From: a virus | Strand: one strand, 5' to 3' | IMG/VR virus record: IMGVR_UViG_3300032893_000057 | Coordinates: 1 to 56,372 of that record | DNA length: 56,372 nucleotides | Shown here: positions 28,763-35,669 of the stretch, piece by piece | How positions within the stretch are numbered: position 1 is the stretch's first letter | Layout of the letters: every line of letters begins with the position of its first letter | Translations under genes and position numbers: made by a program | The notes under the pieces: model-generated | The model's input: the letters and a program-made list of their open reading frames with translations, nothing else | Database searches by the model: none | Told to the model about the DNA's origin: nothing

Positions 28763-31727
28763 GCGTCGCTACCGCATCGACGCCGACCTGAGCGATCGGG
28801 AGCGCCTCGCCGTCCTGCTGGCGTTGCGCGACAAGCGCGACCTGGCTGCGGTCGAGGCCGAGCGCCAGATGCTCGCCGAGCGCCAGGCCGTCGACGCCGT
28901 GTACACCCGCAAGGTCGGGCTGTACCACGACGACCCCGTCGCCTGGGCGCACGACTGCGTCATCTGGCGCCCCGGCGAGGGCCTGACCGCCTACCAGGCC
29001 GAGACCTTCCACGCCATGATCGAGCACGGCCGCGCCGCGGTGCGCGGCCCGCACGGCCTGGGCAAGACCTGCATGGAGTCGCTGGCGGTGCTCTGGTTCG
29101 CCCTCACCCGCGACGCCGCGGGCGAGGACTGGAAGGTGCCGACCACCGCGTCGGTCTGGGAGCAACTGAAGAACTTCCTCTGGCCCGAGATCCACAAGTG
29201 GGCCAAGCGCCTGCGCTGGGACGTGATCGGCCGCGAGCCCTTCGACACCCGCCGGGAACTGCTCCAGTGGAACCTGAAGCTGAACCACGGCGCCGCCTTC
29301 GCCATCAGCCCCGACGACCCCGCCCACCTGGAGGGCGCGCACGCCGAGCAACTGCTCTACGTCTACGACGAGTCCAAGGCCGTGAGCGACGCCACCTTCG
29401 ACGCCTCCGAGGGCGCGTTCTCGACCGCTGGCTCGGGCGGCACGGTCGCCTACGCCCTCGCCGTCTCGACGCCTGGCGAGCCCCAGGGCCGCTTCTACGA
29501 CATCCACGCCCGGCGCCCCGGCTTCACCGACTGGTGGGCGCGCCACGTCACCGTCGAGGAGTGCATGGCCGCTGGCCGGGTCACCGAGGAGTGGGTCTAC
29601 AACCGGGGCCTGATGTGGGGGATCGACTCGGCGGTCTACAAGAACCGCGTGCTGGGCGAGTTCGCCTCCTCCGCCACCGACGGCGTGATCCCGCTCGCCT
29701 GGGTCGAGGCGGCCAACGCCCGCTGGCGGATGCGGTACGAGCCCAACGGCGAGAAGCTGGGCGCCCACCGCGAGCCGCACCAGGGCACGCGCGCCGTGCT
29801 CCAGCCCGGCGAGAAGCTGCACACGATCGGCTGCGACATCGCTGCGGGCGGCGAGGACAAGACCGTGCTGGCGCTCCGCCAGGGCAACGCCATCGTCGAG
29901 CTACGCCGGGACGGCTACACCGACGACACGACGATCACCGCCGACCGGATCGTCGCCATCCAGCGGGCCCACGGCGAGCCCATGGCGATCGTCGACGCCA
30001 TCGGCGTGGGCGCTGGCGTGTTCAACGACATCCGCCGCGAGCACACCCCCTGCGCCCCGTTCATCTCCTCGGGCGCGACCAAGCGCCACGACCTCTCCGG
30101 CGAGTTCGGCTTCGCCAACTGCCTGACCGGCGATGCCCGGGTCTTGCCGATCGGCGAGCTACGCCGGGTCTACCGGGCTCGGCACAATGGCCCCCTCGTC
30201 CGGGTCCAGATGGCCTCGGGAGACGAGTTCACCGCCACCCCGAACCACCGCGTACTGGCGCCGAGTGGATGGGTCGCCGTCCATGCGCTGAGCGTGGGCG
30301 ACGACCTGGTCAGCGCCGAGGGCCGAGATTGGGCTGGCCCGAGTCACCCACACGTAGAGGACGTGCCAGCCTCGATCGGCGAGATGTACCGAGCGGAGCG
30401 CGAGCGAGGCGTCACCGAGCGGGTAGACGCCCGAACGGTGAACTTCCACGGCGACCGTCCCGTGGGTCAGGTCGATGTTGTACGTGTCGTCGGCGACCTG
30501 CTGGCCGTGCACGAACCCGGGCGGGAGCAGGTCGATCAGTGTGCGTTCGTAGGCTCGCTGGTGGGCCAGAGTCCGCTGCCTGGTCAGGGCGGCCTTGGCG
30601 CCCATCGGGTTCTGGACGACGGGTCGCCGGAACGGCACGTAGATGACCCGCGACCAGTCGCCCGCGAGGTGGTGGCGCTTGCCGGTGGCGACGTGCTGGG
30701 TAGCCCACAACCGGTTCGCCGTGCCGATGTCGCGCAGGGCCACCCCGGCCTCGGTCAGTTCGCGCCGCACGACCCACTCCCCGGTGTGAAGGCTCTTGGC
30801 GAGGGCGAGGACGGACTCGCCGCTCTCGTAGCGCCGGACGAGATAGACGCGGTCAAGGGGCCGCCGCCTGAGAGCGGCCGCCTCGGCTCGCGTCCGTCGC
30901 TCGATCCCATGTTCGGCGAGGATGCGTCGCACGACGCACCGGTCGATACCGAGCCCGGCGCAGATCGAGCGTTCCCCTTCGCCGCCGATGTACCGACGGA
31001 CCAGGTCGTCAGCATCGAGATCATCCCGCCGAGCAGGCATGGCACCATCCGCGTCTACACGGTCGAGACCTCGACCGGCGCCTATCGCACTACCAGCGTA
31101 GTCCACAAGAACTGTCGGTCCTGGGCCTGGTGGAACCTGCGCGAGATGCTCGACCCCGCCAACGGCATGGACCTGGCGCTGCCGCCCGACGACCTGCTGA
31201 CCGGCGACCTGCTCGCCCCGAAGTGGCGGGAGGTGTCCGGCGCGCGCATCCAGGTCGAGTCGAAGGACGACATCGGCAAGCGCCTCGGGCGCTCGACCGA
31301 CAACGGCGACGCCGTCGTCTACGCCTACAGCCGCTCGGGCGGCTCGTGGGCTGCGCTGTACGCCGGAGAGCCCGAGCAGACCGAGGAGGACGACGACGTG
31401 CCCCTGCCCACCCAGAAGCCCGCGCGCTCAGGCGGCTGGGGCGACGTCTACGCTCCCAGCGGCGGGGCGGCCCCGGATGCCAATGCGGCCCGGCCGGAGT
31501 CGCCTCGCCCCATCCAGACCAGCGGCTACTTCGCCGGGAGCCCGGTGATCGAGGCCAAGGCCCAGCCGAAGAGCGGCCCCGTCCCGACCGACGTCCTCGT
31601 CGACGAGCGGGCGCTCAACCGGCCCTGCCGCTGCGGCAACCTGCGCCGCGACCACTCCGGCGACCGCCATGACGGCCCCTGCACCGACGTCGAGTGCTCG
31701 TGCGAGCGGTTCGAGCCGCCCCGCTGA
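28749..31727 (+). CDS. terL: Large terminase subunit precursor with intein
   Basis: A 992-residue precursor from GTG 28749. ATPase motifs: Walker A GPHGLGKT at residues 100-107 and Walker B-like LLYVYDESKAV. Nuclease motifs: GCDIAAGGEDKTVLA, then AIVDAIGVGAGVFNDIR, and the last acidic group RSTDNGDAVVYAY after the intein. The intein (residues 458-788) splits the nuclease domain between FGFAN and CRSWAWW; excision leaves a 661-residue terminase. The protein cuts concatemers and drives DNA into the head. The Cys-rich C-terminal tail (PCRCGNLRRDHSG) is unusual for TerL. Confidence 0.9.
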   Translation: MSVSERRYRIDADLSDRERLAVLLALRDKRDLAAVEAERQMLAERQAVDAVYTRKVGLYHDDPVAWAHDCVIWRPGEGLTAYQAETFHAMIEHGRAAVRGPHGLGKTCMESLAVLWFALTRDAAGEDWKVPTTASVWEQLKNFLWPEIHKWAKRLRWDVIGREPFDTRRELLQWNLKLNHGAAFAISPDDPAHLEGAHAEQLLYVYDESKAVSDATFDASEGAFSTAGSGGTVAYALAVSTPGEPQGRFYDIHARRPGFTDWWARHVTVEECMAAGRVTEEWVYNRGLMWGIDSAVYKNRVLGEFASSATDGVIPLAWVEAANARWRMRYEPNGEKLGAHREPHQGTRAVLQPGEKLHTIGCDIAAGGEDKTVLALRQGNAIVELRRDGYTDDTTITADRIVAIQRAHGEPMAIVDAIGVGAGVFNDIRREHTPCAPFISSGATKRHDLSGEFGFANCLTGDARVLPIGELRRVYRARHNGPLVRVQMASGDEFTATPNHRVLAPSGWVAVHALSVGDDLVSAEGRDWAGPSHPHVEDVPASIGEMYRAERERGVTERVDARTVNFHGDRPVGQVDVVRVVGDLLAVHEPGREQVDQCAFVGSLVGQSPLPGQGGLGAHRVLDDGSPERHVDDPRPVAREVVALAGGDVLGSPQPVRRADVAQGHPGLGQFAPHDPLPGVKALGEGEDGLAALVAPDEIDAVKGPPPESGRLGSRPSLDPMFGEDASHDAPVDTEPGADRAFPFAADVPTDQVVSIEIIPPSRHGTIRVYTVETSTGAYRTTSVVHKNCRSWAWWNLREMLDPANGMDLALPPDDLLTGDLLAPKWREVSGARIQVESKDDIGKRLGRSTDNGDAVVYAYSRSGGSWAALYAGEPEQTEEDDDVPLPTQKPARSGGWGDVYAPSGGAAPDANAARPESPRPIQTSGYFAGSPVIEAKAQPKSGPVPTDVLVDERALNRPCRCGNLRRDHSGDRHDGPCTDVECSCERFEPPR
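30120..31112 (+). other. Intein in TerL with no sense-strand endonuclease
   Basis: The intein begins at Cys 458 (CLTGDARVLPIGELRRV, block A), has block B (SGDEFTATPNHRVLAPSGWV) with the TxxH motif, and ends with block F (IRVYTVETSTGAYRTTS) and block G (VVHKN, then Cys as the first extein residue). Penultimate residue is Lys rather than the usual His. About 190 residues between the splicing halves show no LAGLIDADG or HNH motif and read like the shadow of a gene on the other strand. Splicing is inferred from the intact blocks. Confidence 0.85.
30159..31040 (-). CDS. Antisense homing endonuclease inside the intein (Vsr/DUF559-like)
   Basis: A 293-residue protein, start ATG ending at 31040 with GGATGG four bases upstream. 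Residues 10-45 and 63-100 are two HTH-like segments (DDLVRRYIGGEGERSICAGL; LVRRYESGESVLALAKSLHT). Residues 160-232 fit a Vsr/DUF559-type PD-(D/E)xK nuclease: YERTL (E165), GQQ, YNIDL (D190), VAVEVH (E199), LALRSV and GWHVLYVW. Its codons line up exactly with those of the intein on the other strand, so it must avoid TTA, CTA and TCA. Its last 40 residues lie opposite the N-terminal splicing region and may be non-essential. Confidence 0.75.
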   Translation of the reverse strand: MPARRDDLDADDLVRRYIGGEGERSICAGLGIDRCVVRRILAEHGIERRTRAEAAALRRRPLDRVYLVRRYESGESVLALAKSLHTGEWVVRRELTEAGVALRDIGTANRLWATQHVATGKRHHLAGDWSRVIYVPFRRPVVQNPMGAKAALTRQRTLAHQRAYERTLIDLLPPGFVHGQQVADDTYNIDLTHGTVAVEVHRSGVYPLGDASLALRSVHLADRGWHVLYVWVTRASPISALGADQVVAHAQRMDGDPSTRRQYAVVRGGGELVSRGHLDPDEGAIVPSPVDPA

Positions 31728-31745
31728 AGATTCTTCGCTGAGCCG

Positions 31746-31774
31746 CTCAAGTCCCGGGGACGCCTGGCCGATAG
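31746..31774 (+). promoter_or_regulatory. Sigma-28-type promoter after terL
   Basis: CTCAAGT, 14 bases, GCCGATAG; ATG 31782 follows. AGATTCTTC sits upstream at the same distance as in the palindrome-linked copies, though the palindrome itself is absent here. Confidence 0.7.
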
Positions 31775-31781
31775 ATAGGAC

Positions 31782-32141
31782 ATGGCAACCACTTCCCTCC
31801 CGAAGCTCCCCTACTACAGCGAGGCCACCCTCGACGAGATGACCCTCGCCGACCTGGTCGCCCTGGCGCAGACCCTCCGCCGTGGCCTCTACATCGCCTC
31901 CGAGGTCCGCTCCCCCGCCGCTGCGAAGTACGCAGGCCGCTCGCTCTTCATCCTGGAGCGCCTGGTCGAGCCCCGCATCGACGCCCTGCGCGCCGCCGAC
32001 CCCCGCCCGACCGTTGCCGAGTACGCCGCCTCCGAGCGGGCCCGCATCATCGCCCTCGGCGAGACCGACCTCGGCAACATCGAAGAGTGCGTCATGGCGA
32101 ACACCGAGTACGCCATCGAGGCCGGGCTGGTGAAGCCGTGA
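31782..32141 (+). CDS. Unknown helical protein behind a sigma-28-type promoter
   Basis: A 119-residue all-helical protein (LADLVALAQTLRRGLYIASE; YAASERARIIALGETDLGNI). It begins a three-gene insert between terminase and portal genes that has its own promoter. ATG has ATAGGAC upstream. Function unknown. Confidence 0.65.
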   Translation: MATTSLPKLPYYSEATLDEMTLADLVALAQTLRRGLYIASEVRSPAAAKYAGRSLFILERLVEPRIDALRAADPRPTVAEYAASERARIIALGETDLGNIEECVMANTEYAIEAGLVKP

Positions 32142-32389
32142 TCGTCCACGTGCCCGCCACCCTCGACGCCGAGGTCCTCGTGGGCCTCGCCGTCACCGCC
32201 GCCGCCCAGGCCGTCATCGACCAGATCACCGCCGGGCCAGACACGACGGTCAACTCCGAGCGGATGCTCGCGCTGGAGTCTCAGCCCGAGTTCCAGGTGG
32301 CCGTCGCCACGCTGGAGTCGGTCCTGCTCTTCGGCGATACCTCCGCCGCCGACGTGCTGACCGCCGAGATCGACAGGCTCCTCCAGTGA
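32138..32389 (+). CDS. Small helical protein
   Basis: An 83-residue protein from GTG 32138 (GTGA overlap), Ala/Val-rich and helical (GLAVTAAAQAVIDQITAGPD). Second gene of the sigma-28-driven insert. Function unknown. Confidence 0.55.
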   Translation: MIVHVPATLDAEVLVGLAVTAAAQAVIDQITAGPDTTVNSERMLALESQPEFQVAVATLESVLLFGDTSAADVLTAEIDRLLQ

Positions 32390-32676
32390 CCGGCACGGGC
32401 AAGGACCCCGACATGCCCCTCGCCGCGGCGCCCGACGACGCTCCCATCCCGGGCATGCCCACTCCCCGCTTCCGCATCGGCGACCGCGTCACGGGCCGCT
32501 GCGTCACGACCTACCTGGAGTACACCGGCACCATCAGCGAGATCAGCGTCCCCGGCGTCTTCACCTTCCCGGGCGGCGTGCGCTACCGGCTGGTGGACAC
32601 CGGCCAGACCTACTCCTCGGGTGCCCCCGTCGAGCCGATCGTCGATGAGGCGACCTGCCGGGAGGTGGGCCGATGA
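32386..32676 (+). CDS. Small SH3-like protein
   Basis: A 96-residue protein from GTG 32386. After a Pro-rich start, FRIGDRVTGRCVTTYLEYTG and VFTFPGGVRYRLVDTGQTYS form a barrel-like beta pattern common in small phage proteins. Function unknown. Confidence 0.55.
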   Translation: MTGTGKDPDMPLAAAPDDAPIPGMPTPRFRIGDRVTGRCVTTYLEYTGTISEISVPGVFTFPGGVRYRLVDTGQTYSSGAPVEPIVDEATCREVGR

Positions 32677-32709
32677 TCTGACTGACTGGATGTTGTGCCA
32701 CGGTTCCCT

Positions 32710-32721
32710 CTACCGTGGTAG
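32710..32721 (+). promoter_or_regulatory. Palindrome CTACCGTGGTAG
   Basis: A full copy, but followed by CGG rather than a -10-like sequence, so it may act only as a protein-binding site. Confidence 0.5.
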
Positions 32722-32845
32722 CGGACCGCTTCGGGGAAGTAGCGGACCGCCGGAGTCCAAGCAGTGGGCCGAGGGAGCAAAACCGCGGATCACCTCCCAC
32801 TGTGACCGCCCCCGTTCTCGGCGTCTCCTGCCGGGGCGGGGACGG

Positions 32846-32871
32846 CTCGCGTTACGCGCGCGTAACGCGAG
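32846..32871. repeat. 26-base perfect palindrome, copy 2
   Basis: CTCGCGTTACGCG followed immediately by its reverse complement. The inner 22 bases are identical to 26674-26695. Here it lies 33 bases upstream of a -10 box and not between convergent genes, which suggests a binding site more than a terminator. Confidence 0.55.
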
Positions 32872-32894
32872 CGGGAGGACTGACAACCCCGGCC

Positions 32895-32909
32895 CTACCC
32901 TGGTAGCGT
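32895..32909 (+). promoter_or_regulatory. CTACCCTGGTAG with TAGCGT -10; leaderless promoter
   Basis: The element overlaps TAGCGT, which ends seven bases before GTG 32917. Confidence 0.55.
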
Positions 32910-32916
32910 CGACCGT

Positions 32917-33516
32917 GTGAGCGGCTGGGACGACGACTACGACCCCGACGCTGCCGACATGCCCGCCGACCCGACGACGCCGATGAGCGAGTCGGCCGTC
33001 GCGATGCGGGAGGTCTACCTGAGCTACGTCGAGGCGGGCTTCACCGCCGACCAGGCGCTCTATCTCACCGGCTGCGTCGCCTCGACCCTGGCGTCGGCCG
33101 AGATGCTCCAGCAGAGCGAGGCGATCAAGCAGGCGATGCTCGCCCGGGTGATGGACCAGGCCGACCAGCTACGGGCCATCCGGGCCATGCGCGAGCCTCG
33201 GCCTCGGGCCACGGGGTCCGGGACGATGACGTCGCTGACGGTGGTGTGCCCGAAGTGCTCCCGCCACTTCACCTGGATGATCGACGACTACACCGTGCCC
33301 TACCGCCGCGACCCCGGCGAGCGCGTCGCCGCGATGCAGAGGATGCTGGGCGAGGAGTGCCCGGTCCACGAGCACCGCACGCCCGCCCACTTCATGGACG
33401 CCATGACGCCCAAGTGCATCGTCTGCGGCCGCACCGACCTGGTCGCGACCAGCTACGGCCTGGAGTGCCCGGAGCACCGCACGCCCAGCGGCCCGCCGCG
33501 GAGCACGCCGTGGTGA
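32917..33516 (+). CDS. Zinc-ribbon protein of the head operon
   Basis: A 199-residue protein from GTG 32917, fixed by the leaderless promoter. N-terminal acidic segment and helices (EVYLSYVEAGFTADQALYLT), then two zinc ribbons (VCPKCSRHFTW ... CPVHEH; KCIVCGRTDLV ... CPEH). It opens the operon leading to the portal gene. Role unknown. Confidence 0.65.
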   Translation: MSGWDDDYDPDAADMPADPTTPMSESAVAMREVYLSYVEAGFTADQALYLTGCVASTLASAEMLQQSEAIKQAMLARVMDQADQLRAIRAMREPRPRATGSGTMTSLTVVCPKCSRHFTWMIDDYTVPYRRDPGERVAAMQRMLGEECPVHEHRTPAHFMDAMTPKCIVCGRTDLVATSYGLECPEHRTPSGPPRSTPW

Positions 33517-33830
33517 AGGCGCGGGAGCCGCTGCCGCCGCTCGACCAGGCGGCGAGGCAGCAGGCGGCGACCGACTGGGCAGCGCTCGTGTGCGGCGACT
33601 GCGGCACGATCCACGCTCAGGTCGTCTGCCCCCGGGTGAAGAGCATCGAGGTGGAGTTCCGCCACCCGAACGGCGCCGTCGAGGTGCGCAGGGTCACCTA
33701 CCACGACAACGACGAGTGGGACCTCCCACCGGACGCCAGGACCGCCCGCGACGTGTTCGGGGAGGCTGGTCTCCACCCGGCCCGTAAAGCGCCTGAGCCG
33801 CCCCCTCAGGCCCCGGCGAAGAAGGGCTGA
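33513..33830 (+). CDS. Unknown protein with zinc motif
   Basis: A 105-residue protein from GTG 33513. CGDCGTIHAQVVC may bind zinc; beta-type segment (KSIEVEFRHPNGAVEVRRVT) follows, and a Pro/Lys tail. Function unknown. Confidence 0.55.
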   Translation: MKAREPLPPLDQAARQQAATDWAALVCGDCGTIHAQVVCPRVKSIEVEFRHPNGAVEVRRVTYHDNDEWDLPPDARTARDVFGEAGLHPARKAPEPPPQAPAKKG

Positions 33831-34063
33831 TGGTCAACCGCCTACCGTTCCGACCGTTCCCCGTGAAACATACCCAGGCACCCGAGGAGCTACGGGAGAC
33901 TGCCGTGCTCGCCGTCCACGCGGCGGTCGAGCAGTTCCGGCGCGAGGGCGGCTGGCTGACGCCCTACAGCATGATCGACTGCGTCCTCGACTCGGTGCCC
34001 GCTGGCTGGATGAAGCGGGCCGACGGCACCTGGGGCAAGCCGGGCGACGGGACGGCCTGGTGA
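33830..34063 (+). CDS. Small unknown protein
   Basis: A 77-residue protein (MVNRLPFRPFPVKHTQAPEE) with a helical middle and aromatic end. ATG overlaps the previous TGA by one base. Function unknown. Confidence 0.55.
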   Translation: MVNRLPFRPFPVKHTQAPEELRETAVLAVHAAVEQFRREGGWLTPYSMIDCVLDSVPAGWMKRADGTWGKPGDGTAW

Positions 34064-34302
34064 TGGCGGTCCTCTGGATCGGTGGCGTGGTCGCCGTCCT
34101 CCTGCTCGGCCCCGTCTGGTCAAGGCTGCACCCGGGCGCCCGGTACGGCGCCTTCTTCGCTGGGGCCCTCTTCGTCCTCGGCTTCCTGGTGGTCGCCGAC
34201 CTGCCGCGATGGTTGACCGTGCTCGCCGCCGCCTACGTGGGCTCCATGATCTACGACGGGCTCCGGAAGTTCGCTCGGTACCGGGCGGAGGGGAAGGTCT
34301 GA
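34060..34302 (+). CDS. Three-span membrane protein
   Basis: An 80-residue protein; GTG 34060 gives a GTGA overlap and ATG 34063 is directly adjacent. Three hydrophobic segments (VLWIGGVVAVLLLGPVW; YGAFFAGALFVLGFLVVADL; LTVLAAAYVGSMIYDGL). A membrane protein within the head operon is unusual. Holin or superinfection-exclusion roles are guesses. Confidence 0.55.
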   Translation: MMAVLWIGGVVAVLLLGPVWSRLHPGARYGAFFAGALFVLGFLVVADLPRWLTVLAAAYVGSMIYDGLRKFARYRAEGKV

Positions 34303-34784
34303 TGGGCAGGGCCGAGAAGCGGGCCAGCTTCCGCCAGGCGCGCGCCAACCTGCCCGAGGACTTCCGCCGCAACCTGAAGAAGTCGGCCGGGCGCCGCCGC
34401 GGCTACATCGACCGGGTGCTGCACCCCGAGGACGCGCCCGCGCAGGCGCCGCAGCCCCAGGTCGCTCCGCCGCCAAGCGCGCTCAGCGAGACGGCCTCGA
34501 TGACCGCCGAGGAGATGGACGCCAAGGAGGCCGAGATCCTCCGCTCGATCCCGACCGAGATCCGCGACGACCCCGAGACGCTGAAGATGATCACCCGGCT
34601 GCGCGCCTCGTGGGTGACGCCGGTCCCGGCCGAGATCGCCGAGAAGTGGTGGCGGGAGTGGCGGGAGTTCCTCGACAGCCGCCCCGAGGCCCGCAAGATC
34701 GCCGCCATGCGCGCCGGGCTGTACGTGCCCGGCGCCTCCGATGATGGCGCCCTGTCCAGCCTGATCCTCCCGGAGGGAACGTGA
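34302..34784 (+). CDS. Unknown protein of the head operon
   Basis: A 160-residue protein with a basic start (MGRAEKRASFRQARANLPED), Pro/Ala linker and helical C-terminal part (EIAEKWWREWREFLDSRPEA). It sits three genes upstream of the portal. A scaffold- or head-associated role is possible. Confidence 0.6.
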   Translation: MGRAEKRASFRQARANLPEDFRRNLKKSAGRRRGYIDRVLHPEDAPAQAPQPQVAPPPSALSETASMTAEEMDAKEAEILRSIPTEIRDDPETLKMITRLRASWVTPVPAEIAEKWWREWREFLDSRPEARKIAAMRAGLYVPGASDDGALSSLILPEGT

Positions 34785-35005
34785 GCGAGGCCCTGACCAG
34801 TAGCACCGTCGCACCGCCGCCGGTCGCCGACAACGACCGGATACAGATCGCCGTGCGCGTCAACGGCGAGGACTTCTGGACCTCGCAGTGGATGAGCCGG
34901 GAGGAGTTCCTCGCCTGGATGAGGCCACCGGACCACGGCATGGTCGTCAAGGTAGGCGACGCCATCCTGGCGCTACTCCTGGGCAAGCCTGCCCCGACGT
35001 CATGA
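34781..35005 (+). CDS. Small unknown protein
   Basis: A 74-residue protein from GTG 34781 with RIQIAVRVNGEDFWTSQWMS and an end that looks like a single strand-helix unit. Overlaps both neighbours. Function unknown. Confidence 0.55.
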   Translation: MSEALTSSTVAPPPVADNDRIQIAVRVNGEDFWTSQWMSREEFLAWMRPPDHGMVVKVGDAILALLLGKPAPTS

Positions 35006-35418
35006 GCGGTCCCACCCGGGTGCGGGTCCAGTCGACCGACATGCTGGGCAAGACGACCATCGTCACCGACCTCGACACCGGCCAGCAGGTCCGCAACTGG
35101 GTCGCGGCCGACATCCATGTGGCGGCCGACGAGGTCATCACCGCCCGCGTCGACATGGTCATCGAGGAGGTCGACGTCGAGGCCGAGGTCGTGCCCCGTG
35201 ACGCCGCCACGATCGCCGACTACGTGATCGCCCGCCTGGACGTCCAGCCCGGCGAGGTGATCTTCGTGATCCCGGACCCGAACGTCATCGCCGACGAGAA
35301 GGGCGTGCGCTACCTCCAGGAGGGCCTGGAGCGGATCTTCGAGAGGATGGACACGCGCTTCGACGTGCTCGTGCTGCCGCCCGGCACGCGCCTCGCGTCA
35401 GCGGTCCCGCCCACCTGA
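35002..35418 (+). CDS. Unknown two-part protein
   Basis: A 138-residue protein; ATG 35002 gives an ATGA overlap. The first half (KTTIVTDLDTGQQVRNWVAA, then DIHVAADEVITARVDMVIEE) has the pattern of a conserved phage protein often found near head genes. The second half is an alpha-beta unit (ADYVIARLDVQPGEVIFVIP). Function unknown. Confidence 0.6.
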   Translation: MSGPTRVRVQSTDMLGKTTIVTDLDTGQQVRNWVAADIHVAADEVITARVDMVIEEVDVEAEVVPRDAATIADYVIARLDVQPGEVIFVIPDPNVIADEKGVRYLQEGLERIFERMDTRFDVLVLPPGTRLASAVPPT

Positions 35419-35424
35419 TCGGAC

Positions 35425-35430
35425 TACGCT
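35425..35430 (+). promoter_or_regulatory. -10 box TACGCT, leaderless promoter
   Basis: TACGCT ends seven bases before ATG 35438. The same box occurs before ATG 47001. Confidence 0.45.
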
Positions 35431-35437
35431 CCGCCGG

Positions 35438-35662
35438 ATGGCGGGTTGCATGGCAGCAGGTGCGATCGGCAAGCACCAGTGGAAGGAGTGCGCCTCGGCG
35501 CAGGAGCCGGGCACGAAGCTGGTGGTGCGGTACGTGATCTGCAACGACTACGCCGTGCGGATCGAGCTATGCCCGATGCACCGGGCGCTCTGGGACGCCG
35601 ACTACGAGCGCCTCGCGGTGTGGGCTGGTGCGCCAGTGGCGGACTCCGCCGTGACACGCTAA
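35438..35662 (+). CDS. Small Cys-containing protein
   Basis: A 74-residue protein with scattered Cys/His (KHQWKECASAQEPGTKLVVR; ELCPMHRALWDADYERLAVW). Start set by the -10 box seven bases upstream. It directly precedes the portal gene. Function unknown. Confidence 0.6.
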   Translation: MAGCMAAGAIGKHQWKECASAQEPGTKLVVRYVICNDYAVRIELCPMHRALWDADYERLAVWAGAPVADSAVTR

Positions 35663-35669
35663 GAGCCTC

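Larger units (their letters stand above)
32677..32916 (+). promoter_or_regulatory. Complex regulatory gap before the head genes
   Basis: This 240-base gap holds CTACCGTGGTAG (32710-32721), a direct repeat of GTAGCGGACCGC (about 32719 and 32741), a 26-base perfect palindrome (32846-32871), and CTACCCTGGTAG with TAGCGT -10 (32895-32909). The gene at 32917 starts at GTG seven bases after that -10, so its mRNA is probably leaderless. It is the densest set of operator-like elements in the window. Confidence 0.6.

Noticed and set aside
30330-31000. Sense-strand middle of the intein as a LAGLIDADG or HNH endonuclease
   Set aside because: No such motif is present; residues follow the pattern expected from reading the complement of another gene.
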